From: Microbacterium soli
GTDB lineage: Bacteria; Actinomycetota; Actinomycetes; Actinomycetales; Microbacteriaceae
NCBI RefSeq assembly: GCF_039539005.1
Contig: NZ_BAABCP010000001.1
Coordinates: 2,170,001 to 2,234,000, forward strand
Reading direction: 5' to 3'
DNA: 64,000 bases
In this document: positions 11,512 to 18,956 of the stretch, piece after piece
Layout: the number at the start of each line of letters is the position of its first letter
How positions within the stretch are numbered: the first letter of the stretch is position 1
The notes under the pieces: model-generated
Seen by the model: the letters and a program-made list of their open reading frames with translations, nothing else
What the model was told of the DNA's origin: nothing
The model's database searches: none
Position numbers and translations under genes: made by a program

Positions 11512-12471
11512 TCACCCGGCACCGGGTCGTGATGCCGCCCCGTGTGTTCTCGACACTCTCGGCGGCAGTATTGCGTGCGCTCGAACGGGGAAGCTCCCCA
11601 TGCTCTCGACTTTCAGAGGAGCGGCTGTGAAGTCGAAATCCTCCGTGGGTGCTGCCTCGAGGTTGCAGAGGTGTTCGACGATGGGGATGCCTGCCTCCAG
11701 AAGCGCGGAGTGCACGGGGCGGGTGCCGCCGTCCGTGTCGTCGATGTTCAGCGAGTCGATGCCCACGAGGGCTGCGCCCTGATCGCGAAGATATTCTGCA
11801 GCCCGTTCAGTGAGGTACGGGTGCCTGGAGAAGTAGTCGTCGGTTCCCCAATGCTCATCCCACCCGGTGTGCACGAGTATCGCGCGGCCTCGGCAGTCGA
11901 CAGGGGCGAAGTGATGCCAGTCGATTGCCCGTTCCATCGCTCCGGAGACTCTGACAACCACGCCGGGGAGGTTCGTGAGTCGGCTCAGCGGTGCTTCTGC
12001 GAGGTCGTCACCGTCGTGGTAGCGGTGGAAGGGCACGTCGATGTAGGTGCCGGTGTTGCCGACCATGTCGATGCGATCGATCTGAAACTCGGTGCCCCTC
12101 GTGTAATGCGCTCTCGACTCCATCCGCGAACGATGCGGGAAGATCATCGGAGAGGGCAGTCCCGCATACGTCACCATGCCGTCGGCGATCGTGTGACTCA
12201 AATCGATCGATGCTCGATGCGACTCGTCGTCTGAGAAGCGGGTGCGTTCGATGGGCGATCGTTTGTGCGACTCGACGATGATGCTCTTGCTGCGAATCCG
12301 AACCTCACTGACCATCAGAAGACGCAGATCGCGAATGATGTACTCGGCCAGCGTCACGTCGTCGATATCATCTCCGTCGATATCCAACCGGAAGCCCTGC
12401 CCCTGGATTCCGCCGCCGTTCGCGAACTCGACCTCGAAATCGCAACTGACTCGTTTGTCTCCTGCGTTCAT
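11512..12471 (-). CDS. Cyclase/kynurenine-formamidase-like hydrolase with an N-terminal extra domain
   Basis: A 319-residue protein. Residues 1-72 form a small beta-rich domain of unknown role, containing GGGIQGQGFRLDIDGDDI. From about residue 85 a metal-dependent cyclase-family hydrolase follows: IDLSHTIADGM, the signature NTGTYIDVPFHRYHD in place of HxGTHxDxPxH, and GIDSLNIDD. The metal site is therefore the tyrosine-containing variant seen in part of the family. It lies nine bases downstream of leuA on the same strand and is probably cotranscribed. The last 20 residues look non-conserved. A hydrolase acting on a carboxylate- or amide-bearing metabolite is likely. Confidence 0.8.
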   Translation of the reverse strand: MNAGDKRVSCDFEVEFANGGGIQGQGFRLDIDGDDIDDVTLAEYIIRDLRLLMVSEVRIRSKSIIVESHKRSPIERTRFSDDESHRASIDLSHTIADGMVTYAGLPSPMIFPHRSRMESRAHYTRGTEFQIDRIDMVGNTGTYIDVPFHRYHDGDDLAEAPLSRLTNLPGVVVRVSGAMERAIDWHHFAPVDCRGRAILVHTGWDEHWGTDDYFSRHPYLTERAAEYLRDQGAALVGIDSLNIDDTDGGTRPVHSALLEAGIPIVEHLCNLEAAPTEDFDFTAAPLKVESMGSFPVRAHAILPPRVSRTHGAASRPGAG

Positions 12472-12480
12472 CAGCCCTCC

Positions 12481-14283
12481 CTATCTCGTGGCTGTTCCTG
12501 AAGGAGCACGCTCGACTGCCGTCGCGGCGGTGATCACGGCGTCCATGCTCGCAGCAAGGACGGATCGTTCGCGTCCTGCAGACCAAGCCGTGCCGTTCTC
12601 GGTGCGGTACTCCAGCAGCGTCAGTGCATCGCTGTCGTCGCCCGTGCCGATGCTGGTCTGGTGGAAGCTGAGTATCTCGACCCGGTAGCCGTGAGCATCG
12701 AGCGCTGCCGTGAGGGCCTCCACCGGGCCGACACCGGAGTGCGTGCTGCTCTGTTCTTGGCCGTCGACGCGGAGCACGATCGTCGTCTGCGCGTGCTGGT
12801 CCGTTTCCGAGGCCTCGAAACCGACCAGGTCGATCGGAGCCCTGTCGCCCGAACCGTCTGACAGGTAGACACGTTGGAAGATCGACCACAACTCGGCCGC
12901 GGTGACTTCGCCGCCGGTGACGTCAGTGTGCTGCTGGATGTGCCGGGCGAAGTCGATCTGCAGCCGCCGAGGCAGTTCGATGCCGTATCCGGTCTCGAGC
13001 AGGTAGGCGATGCCGCCCTTGCCGGACTGCGAGTTGACGCGGATCACGGCGTCGTAGCTGCGCCCGATGTCGGCAGGGTCTATTGGCAGGTACGGTACCC
13101 GCCACTCAATCTCGCTCTCGGGCCGACCTTCAGCGGCGGCGCGGGCGTGGTGCTCTGCGAAGCCCTTCCTGATCGCGTCCTGGTGCGTGCCGCTGAAGGC
13201 CGTGTGCACGAGGTCGCCGACGTAGGGGTGACGGGCGTGCACATCAAGCCTGTTGCAGTACTCGACGGTGCGTCGGATCTCGTCGATGTCGGAGAAGTCG
13301 ATCATCGGGTCGATGCCCTGTGCGTGCAGGTTGAGCGCGAGGGTGGCGATGTCGACGTTGCCGGTGCGCTCGCCGTTGCCGAAGATGCATCCCTCGACGC
13401 GCTGCGCGCCGGCCAGTACCGCGAGTTCCGCACAGGCGATCGCGGTGCCCCGGTCGTTGTGCGGGTGCACGGAGAGGATCACCGAGTCGCGGCGGGCGAG
13501 GTTCTTGTGCATGTACTCGATCTGGTCGGCGTACACGTTCGGGGTCGCGATCTCGACGGTGGCGGGCAGGTTCAGGACCACCGGACGCTGCGGGGTCGCG
13601 TCCCAGAGCTCGGTCATGGCGTCGCAGATGTCGATCACGTAGTCGGGCTCGGTGAGGTTGAACACCTCGGGACTGAACTCGAACCGCACGTTCGGCATGT
13701 CGCCGGCGAACTCCAGCACGTCGCGGCCACCGGCCAGGATCAGCTCTCTGAGGTCGTCCTGCGAGTAGCCGAGCACCGTGTCGCGCCAGGTCGGTGCGGT
13801 GGCGGTGTACATGTGGATCACGATCGGGTTGGTGATTCCCTGAATCGAGGCGACGGTGCGCTCGATCAGATCGCGGCGGGCCGGAGTGAACACCACGATC
13901 GTCACGTCGTCCGGGGCGATGCCGGTGTCGGCGATCAGGCGGACGAAGTCGTAGTCGGTCTGCGACGCGGACGGGTAGCCGACCTCGATCTCCTTGTAGC
14001 CCATCGTGACCATCAACTCGAAGAAGCGACGCTTGCGGGCAGGGTCCATCGGCTCGGCCAGCGCCTGATTCCCGTCGCGCAGGTCGACAGGCACCCACAA
14101 CGGCGCGACGGTGAGGCGCCTGTTCGGCCAGTCACGTTCGGTCAGTGGCACTTCGACGCGCGAGTACACGTCGGTGTAGCGGTGGGACGGCATCTGCGAG
14201 TGCCGCTGGCGGTTCCACGCGGGAGCCTGATCAGGTACAGCGCCAGCGGGGGAGCTGATGCGCGGGAACGAGGTCGTCGTCAT
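12481..14283 (-). CDS. leuA: 2-isopropylmalate synthase
   Basis: A 600-residue enzyme that condenses acetyl-CoA with 2-oxoisovalerate, the first step of leucine synthesis. The TIM-barrel part carries PVDLRDGNQAL (about residues 66-76), GYKEIEVGYPSASQTD, the metal-binding SVHPHNDRGT and GNGERTGNVD. The C-terminal region (from about residue 470) includes the GVGPVEALTAAL segment of the LeuA dimer regulatory domain. The gene sits behind a leucine-codon leader peptide and hairpin. The downstream cyclase and divergent GntR gene are unusual company, and the sequence looks divergent from the usual actinobacterial LeuA, so a second copy elsewhere is possible. Confidence 0.92.
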   Translation of the reverse strand: MTTTSFPRISSPAGAVPDQAPAWNRQRHSQMPSHRYTDVYSRVEVPLTERDWPNRRLTVAPLWVPVDLRDGNQALAEPMDPARKRRFFELMVTMGYKEIEVGYPSASQTDYDFVRLIADTGIAPDDVTIVVFTPARRDLIERTVASIQGITNPIVIHMYTATAPTWRDTVLGYSQDDLRELILAGGRDVLEFAGDMPNVRFEFSPEVFNLTEPDYVIDICDAMTELWDATPQRPVVLNLPATVEIATPNVYADQIEYMHKNLARRDSVILSVHPHNDRGTAIACAELAVLAGAQRVEGCIFGNGERTGNVDIATLALNLHAQGIDPMIDFSDIDEIRRTVEYCNRLDVHARHPYVGDLVHTAFSGTHQDAIRKGFAEHHARAAAEGRPESEIEWRVPYLPIDPADIGRSYDAVIRVNSQSGKGGIAYLLETGYGIELPRRLQIDFARHIQQHTDVTGGEVTAAELWSIFQRVYLSDGSGDRAPIDLVGFEASETDQHAQTTIVLRVDGQEQSSTHSGVGPVEALTAALDAHGYRVEILSFHQTSIGTGDDSDALTLLEYRTENGTAWSAGRERSVLAASMDAVITAATAVERAPSGTATR

Positions 14284-14327
14284 GTCAAGGGTTCCTTCAA
14301 CTATTCCGTCGGCTGACCGGCACAGGC

Positions 14328-14352
14328 ATCGGCTCCACGACGAGGAGCCGAT
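14328..14352 (-). promoter_or_regulatory. Attenuator hairpin between leuL and leuA
   Basis: Perfect 9-bp stem ATCGGCTCC/GGAGCCGAT with a 7-base loop, four bases after the leuL stop and 44 bases before leuA. The 5' arm (TCGGC) could alternatively pair with a second GCCGA nearer leuA (14309-14313), giving the mutually exclusive structures expected of transcription or translation attenuation. Confidence 0.6.
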
Positions 14353-14356
14353 CTGA

Positions 14357-14407
14357 CTAGACCCCGCCGTGGCAGCGAAGGAGAAGGAGGAACTCGAAAG
14401 AGGACAT
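14357..14407 (-). CDS. leuL: Leucine-rich leader peptide controlling leuA
   Basis: A 16-residue ORF, MSSFEFLLLLRCHGGV, with four consecutive leucine codons (CTC CTT CTC CTT), located between the promoter and leuA. Such peptides let ribosome stalling at low leucyl-tRNA choose between alternative mRNA structures. A TAAATT -10 box (14414-14419) ends exactly six bases before its ATG, so the transcript probably starts at the AUG itself, as reported for leaderless leuL genes in other actinobacteria. Confidence 0.85.
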   Translation of the reverse strand: MSSFEFLLLLRCHGGV

Positions 14408-14459
14408 GCCGCAAATTTAGCATAAGTCCTCAGACAAGTTGAGCAGTTAAAATGAAATC
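14408..14459. promoter_or_regulatory. Divergent promoter region of leuL-leuA and the GntR gene
   Basis: TAAATT on the minus strand (14414-14419) and TAAAAT on the plus strand (14448-14453) each lie six bases from an ATG, so both transcripts appear leaderless. Between them lies the imperfect palindrome GTC-CTCA-GAC (14426-14435), a candidate operator for the FadR-type regulator; this last point is weak inference. Confidence 0.55.
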
Positions 14460-15128
14460 ATGGCGCAAGTGGTACGCACGCCCCTCGCAGATCAGGCCGC
14501 TGATCTGCTGTTGGAGCGCATCAAGGCCGGCGAGTGGGGACTCGGCGAGAAACTGCCTGGAGAGACGACTCTCGCCCCGCAGCTCGGTGTGGGCCGGTCG
14601 ACGGTGCGTGAGGCGATCCGGCAACTCGCCGGACGCGGCGTGCTCGCCTCGAGGCAAGGCTCAGGAGTGTTCGTCACCGCTCTCGACGTCCCTGTTGAGT
14701 GGGAGAGCGTGCTGCGGCGCGCGGACATCATCGCGGTGATCGAAGCTCGTGTGGCCATCGAGACTGAGGCTGCGGCCTTGGCCGCCGAACATCGCACTCC
14801 GGCAGACCTCCGCGCAATCCGCAAAGCGCTCACCTCCCGCAGCGAGCACCGAGCAGAGATCGAATCGCACGTCGATACGGACACAGCGGTGCACCGGGCG
14901 ATCATCGCCGCGGCGCACAACCCGATCCTGCTGGAACTGTTCGACAGCTTCACCCCGAGACTGCGGCAGACCATGATCGAGATGCTCCGCATCAGGACGC
15001 ACTTCGGAAGTGATGACGATCACCAGGTTCATGTCGACATCGTTGACGCGATCGCGAACCATGACGCCACCGCGGCGGCAGGCCTCAGTCGTGCACACCT
15101 CCTGTCGCTGAAAGACGCTCTCTCGTGA
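14460..15128 (+). CDS. FadR-subfamily GntR regulator
   Basis: A 222-residue regulator. The winged helix spans residues 8-75 (LLLERIKAGEWGLGEKLPGETTLAPQLGVGRSTVREAIRQL) and the all-helical FCD ligand domain spans about 90-215, with metal-binding-type histidines in TDTAVHRAIIAAAHN and the later HVDIVDAI. It is divergent from leuL-leuA and is the closest regulator to that unit, so it may control leuA-cyclase in response to a carboxylate. The target and ligand are inferred from position only. Confidence 0.88.
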   Translation: MAQVVRTPLADQAADLLLERIKAGEWGLGEKLPGETTLAPQLGVGRSTVREAIRQLAGRGVLASRQGSGVFVTALDVPVEWESVLRRADIIAVIEARVAIETEAAALAAEHRTPADLRAIRKALTSRSEHRAEIESHVDTDTAVHRAIIAAAHNPILLELFDSFTPRLRQTMIEMLRIRTHFGSDDDHQVHVDIVDAIANHDATAAAGLSRAHLLSLKDALS

Positions 15129-15164
15129 CTTCGGGCATGGCGCGGGAACAGACGACAGTTCTGG

Positions 15165-15870
15165 TTAGGCTGCGAGAGTCAGGTTCTTGCCCATGCTGAT
15201 CGCGAACTCGATTGGCGTCAAATATCCTGGGTCGCGTTGCCAAATCCATTGGAATGCTGCGGAGAGGCAAACCCCTGCCGCGTATGAGCAGGCCATCTTG
15301 TCGTATCTGGACGCGAGTCCCCGCCACTGATTGACGAAGCTGAAGCACCGCTCGACGACGTTGCGACCCTTGTGGCGCTTCTTCTGCTCGTCGCCGAAGT
15401 CGATCGGCCTGCCCCGATGCTTGTGCCGGTTCGCGATCTGGTCGGCGCGTTCGGGGACCGTGGCCTTGGTGCTCCGCTCGCGCAGCCAAGTCCGGTCCTT
15501 CTTCGGTGGATAGCCCTTATCCGCGAGCACCCGCTCCGGCCTCGTGCGCGCAGGCCCCTTCCCAGGGACACGGATCTCGTCGAGCACGTCGGTGAACATG
15601 CTCGTGTCCGCGACCCGCCCACCTGTGAGAACGAACGCGAGCGGCCGCGCCAAACCTCCCCGGGATCGACCGATTGCGTGGTCAGGCGGCGCTGGCCCGG
15701 ATTTCTTGAGGTTCGATGGAACCCCCTGCGTCCCGCGTGAGGGTCGCGCCGTGCTGGTGAACGCGCGCGATCGAGGAAACCACCGACACAACCCGGTCGA
15801 TCTCGCCCTGAAGCGACGCCCGCTGCTGGACGTATGTGAGCACGTCCTCGCAGGCAGGCGCTACCCGGCT
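15165..15870 (-). pseudogene. Decayed IS5-family transposase
   Basis: The C-terminal half is clear: VLADKGYP with the second DDE aspartate, PIDFGDEQKKR, NVVERCF with the catalytic glutamate, and WRGLASRYDK. Upstream, an internal deletion removes about 12 residues after SRGGL, and a frameshift near 15690 moves the earlier part (ARVHQHGATLTRDAGG) into another frame. There the first DDE aspartate, expected in SVDS, reads SVVS. The N-terminal third is missing and terminal inverted repeats could not be identified, so it cannot move itself. Confidence 0.8.
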
Positions 15871-15959
15871 GGTTGCACTTCTACGATCATCACAGGCACC
15901 ACTCCGCAATCGGAGCCCCACCCATCAGCAGGATCGAAAACAACCTGCCTGGACATCAC

Positions 15960-16064
15960 ACCTAGGTGCTCTTGCCAGGATCAAGCAGAGCCCCGAGCCT
16001 GCATTCAGTTGCAGGATCGGGGCCCTTCCTCTGCGTGGAACTTGATGAACGGGCATCCCTAGGT
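15960..16064. repeat. Long nested hairpin of unknown origin
   Basis: Paired arms occur in strict nested order around a six-base loop: CCTAGG (15961) with CCTAGG (16058), ATCAAG (15980) with CTTGAT (16041), CAGAG (15986) with CTCTG (16029), CCCCG (15991) with CGGGG (16018) and CCTGCA (15998) with TGCAGG (16010). No protein-coding frame fits. It could be a mobile-element end, a recombination site or a structured RNA. Confidence 0.55.
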
Positions 16065-16238
16065 GCCGGAAGTGCCACGCCCTGAAAGAAGCTGATTGGC
16101 GTGCATCGCGGAGACTGATCGGATCCTGCGATGAGGATGCTGGCGCCGCGCTCGATTCCCTGTCCACGGTGCTCAGTCCCGGATCAGGAGATGAGCACCA
16201 TCGGGATACCTGCTACGCAGCGGATTGTGGAGCGAAAG

Positions 16239-16267
16239 TTGACATGCATACGTATGCATGATGGACT
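16239..16267 (+). promoter_or_regulatory. Promoter and LacI-type operator of the importer operon
   Basis: A TTGACA -35 box (16239-16244) runs directly into the perfect 18-bp palindrome CATGCATACGTATGCATG (16243-16260), which has the central CG typical of LacI-family operators. TGGACT (16262-16267) is a weak -10 candidate at 17-base spacing. The same core recurs at 27011-27024. Binding there would block RNA polymerase. Confidence 0.75.
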
Positions 16268-16332
16268 GCACTCACTATTCGAGCAGCTGACGGTTGTAAG
16301 GGCGACCGACGGCACGAGGTGAAGGAGCCGAG

Positions 16333-17364
16333 ATGACGTCATCACTACTGGTCCGAGCGGGAGCAATCCTGGGAGCGTTCGCACTCGCACTCAGCGCTGC
16401 TGCGTGCTCGTCCCCCTCCCCTTCAGGGTCGGCCCCCGCGGATGACTCGGAGACTTATGAAACGGTCCGCATCGGTTGGCACACCGGAACTGAACTTCGC
16501 TTTTACGCCGCACAAGCGCTCGGTACCTTCGACGACATCGGCCTCCCCGTTGAGTTCGTGCGTTTCAACGATGGCCCGTCGAAGAACCTGGCGCTGCAGG
16601 CGGGTGAGATCGACGTCGCGTTCTCCGGAACGCCCGGTTTCCTTGTGGCGCTTCAGGCCGGGGTCGATGCGAAGGTGATCGCGTTGGAGGGGGCCTCGGA
16701 CCTTGCCAACAAGATCGTCGTGAATTCCGAGACGATCGGGAGTGTCGAGGATCTCCGAGGCAAGACGATCGGCGTCTCTCTGGGCACGACCGGCTGGTTG
16801 ACCGTGAAGGCCGCGCTTGAGCAGGTGGGGCTCAGCCTCGCTGATGTGGAGCTGAAGAACCTCACGACTTCGCAGATGGTGCCCGCCTTCACCCGTGGTG
16901 AGGTGGATGCGGTCTCCACATGGGCGCCGATCACATACCTGCTGGAAGAAGCCGGCGCCGAGGAGCTCATCACCGAGAAGCAGGCAGGAATGCCGGATCC
17001 GGAACTCTGGTTCGCCCGCAGCGAGTGGCTCACCGATCATCCGGAGGAGGCGACCAAGTTCATCGAGGCCCTCGATCACGGCACGGATCTCCTGGAATCC
17101 GAGCGGAGCCAGGTCGCCCGTGAGATCGCGTCGATCATGGCCGTCTCCGAGCCGCACGCGCTGCGGATCCTCGATGAGGTTCCGACCCCCGCACTCGCGG
17201 ACACCGTGGACTACATGGAGTCGGACGAGCTCGAGGCGGACATCCTCTTCATTCATGGCGAGCTCGTCGAGGGTGAGTTCATCGATGCGACGGCTCTTCC
17301 GGAGAGCGCTGTGGCCGGTCGAGTGGATTCAAGCCTCCTCCGGTCGTACCTCGATGCGAAGTGA
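16333..17364 (+). CDS. ABC transporter substrate-binding lipoprotein (Tau/Ssu/NrtA type)
   Basis: A 343-residue extracytoplasmic solute-binding protein. A lipoprotein signal peptide is visible, with a hydrophobic core at residues 7-24 and C25 in an LSAAAC context. The mature part shows the SsuA/TauA/NrtA pattern: VRIGWHTGTELRFYAAQALGTF, AGEIDVAFSGTPGF, LRGKTIGVSLGTTGW and GEVDAVSTWAP. Relatives bind sulfonates, sulfate esters, nitrate or pyrimidine precursors. GAAGGAG precedes the ATG. It is the first gene after the LacI-type operator; the downstream sulfatase points to a sulfur-bearing ligand. Confidence 0.88.
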   Translation: MTSSLLVRAGAILGAFALALSAAACSSPSPSGSAPADDSETYETVRIGWHTGTELRFYAAQALGTFDDIGLPVEFVRFNDGPSKNLALQAGEIDVAFSGTPGFLVALQAGVDAKVIALEGASDLANKIVVNSETIGSVEDLRGKTIGVSLGTTGWLTVKAALEQVGLSLADVELKNLTTSQMVPAFTRGEVDAVSTWAPITYLLEEAGAEELITEKQAGMPDPELWFARSEWLTDHPEEATKFIEALDHGTDLLESERSQVAREIASIMAVSEPHALRILDEVPTPALADTVDYMESDELEADILFIHGELVEGEFIDATALPESAVAGRVDSSLLRSYLDAK

Positions 17365-17406
17365 GCGTTAAGGATTGCGTCCGTACAGGTATAGGGAAGG
17401 GGCGAG

Positions 17407-18198
17407 ATGACACAGTCAATCTCTCGAGCCAAGCGACTGCTCTCTGACAGATCCCTGCAATTCCTCGGGCCGCTTGCGCTGGTGGCGGTGTGGTGCGTCG
17501 TCACATACGGCGGCCTCGTGGACACCTCCAAGCTTCCCAGTCCGACTCAGCTGTTCGAGGTGGCGGCCGGCCTGATCACGGAGGGCTTCCATGCAGTGAC
17601 CCTGCAGGAACACATCGTCGCGTCGCTGACGAGGGCGCTCAGCGGGTTTGTGCTCGCTGCGATCGCCGGCATCCTGGTCGGGCTGCTGATGGGGTACTAC
17701 CGGTGGGCGGACAATCTGCTCACTCTCACGTTCTCGTTCTTCCGTCCGATCCCTCCCATCGCGTTCATCCCGCTCGTCGTGATCTACTTCGGAATCGGCC
17801 AGATGAGCAAGATCGTGTTGATCTTCTACGCTGCGTTCCTCTACATGGTCTTGAGTGCTCATTCGGGCGTCAGAACCGTGCCCGATATCTTGATCCGCGC
17901 GGGAAAGAACGTCGGGATGTCGTCGAGTCAGCTCTTCATGCGTGTGTTGGTCCCCGGTGCTATGCCGCACATCATTTCGGGGTTGCGCACGTCGATCTCC
18001 ATCGCCTGGGCGCTCATCGTCGCGGCCGAACTCGTCGCGGCGGACAGGGGTCTCGGCTACATGATCATGGAAGCGGGGAACTTCTATAACCTGCCCGTGG
18101 TCTACGTCGGCATCATCGCGATCGGCGTGATCGGTGTGCTGCTGGATGGGGCTCTGCTGCTTCTCAAGAAGCGTGTTCTGCATTGGGAAGGCCGGTGA
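17407..18198 (+). CDS. ABC transporter permease (TauC/SsuC family)
   Basis: A 263-residue inner-membrane permease with about six hydrophobic segments. The cytoplasmic EAA-type loop is recognisable near residues 165-200 (RAGKNVGMSSSQLFMRVLVPGAMPHIISGLR), as is the family motif FRPIPPIAFIPLVVIYFGIGQMSK. AAGGGG lies upstream of the ATG. It follows the binding-protein gene by 42 bases and overlaps the ATPase gene, so all three components of one importer are present. Confidence 0.92.
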   Translation: MTQSISRAKRLLSDRSLQFLGPLALVAVWCVVTYGGLVDTSKLPSPTQLFEVAAGLITEGFHAVTLQEHIVASLTRALSGFVLAAIAGILVGLLMGYYRWADNLLTLTFSFFRPIPPIAFIPLVVIYFGIGQMSKIVLIFYAAFLYMVLSAHSGVRTVPDILIRAGKNVGMSSSQLFMRVLVPGAMPHIISGLRTSISIAWALIVAAELVAADRGLGYMIMEAGNFYNLPVVYVGIIAIGVIGVLLDGALLLLKKRVLHWEGR

Positions 18199-18956
18199 AA
18201 GCCATGAACAAGATCACGATCGACCGATTGGTCAAGCGTTTCGGTGATGTGACGGCACTGGAAGACACCAGTTTCACCGTCGCGCCTGCAGAAGTCGTCT
18301 GTCTGCTCGGTCCGAGCGGATGCGGCAAGAGCACGGTGCTCAACATCCTCGCCGGATTCATCGACAAGACCTCTGGCTCGGTGCTCGTCGATGGGGAGGA
18401 GGTGCGAGACATCGGTCCGTCCCGAAGCGTCGTCTTCCAGAGCGCCGCGTTGTTCCCGTGGATGACGGTGTGGGACAACGCGACAGTGGGCCCGCGGACA
18501 CGCCGTCTTCCCTATCGTGAACGCGCAGAAGAACTTCTCGCGGCGGTCGGGCTCTCCGGTTTCGAGAAGCGTTATCCCTATGAGCTGTCGGGAGGCATGC
18601 AGCAGCGTGTGTCGATCGCTCGAGCGCTGCTGAACGAGCCGGATGTCCTTCTCATGGACGAACCTTTCGGAGCCCTTGACTCGCAGACGAGGCTGGCGAT
18701 GCAGGAGCTCCTGATGGAGATCTCAGCCAAGTTCCGCCCAACCGTCATCTTCGTCACACACGATGTGGACGAAGCTCTCTATCTGGGAGATCGGATCCTC
18801 CTGATGTCTCCGCGACCGGGGAGGGTCGCTCGGGAGATCACGGTGACCACGGCCAAACCACGCGGCTATGGGTTCTTCACGGCGGACGAGTTCACCGGTC
18901 TCAAGCAGGAGATTCTTGAGTTTGCACATAACGGATGGGGAGTTCACGATGACTGA
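18195..18956 (+). CDS. ABC transporter ATP-binding protein (TauB/SsuB family)
   Basis: Cytosolic ATPase of the importer, about 253 residues. Walker A (GPSGCGKST), the signature LSGGMQQR, Walker B (VLLMDEPFGALD) and the switch histidine in VTHDVDEAL are all intact. The GTG at 18195 overlaps the permease stop as GTGA and has GGGAAGG upstream; an ATG at 18204 is the alternative. The gene overlaps the start of the sulfatase gene by eight bases, tying transport and desulfation together. Confidence 0.93.
   Translation: MKAMNKITIDRLVKRFGDVTALEDTSFTVAPAEVVCLLGPSGCGKSTVLNILAGFIDKTSGSVLVDGEEVRDIGPSRSVVFQSAALFPWMTVWDNATVGPRTRRLPYRERAEELLAAVGLSGFEKRYPYELSGGMQQRVSIARALLNEPDVLLMDEPFGALDSQTRLAMQELLMEISAKFRPTVIFVTHDVDEALYLGDRILLMSPRPGRVAREITVTTAKPRGYGFFTADEFTGLKQEILEFAHNGWGVHDD

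Noticed and set aside
11270..11515. Possible 81-codon gene overlapping the cyclase stop as GTGA on the minus strand
   Set aside because: The overlap is suggestive, but there is no ribosome site, and the residues show no recognisable motif or biased codon pattern.
12874..14316. 480-codon plus-strand frame opposite leuA
   Set aside because: Antisense to an intact, motif-complete leuA with its own leader peptide.
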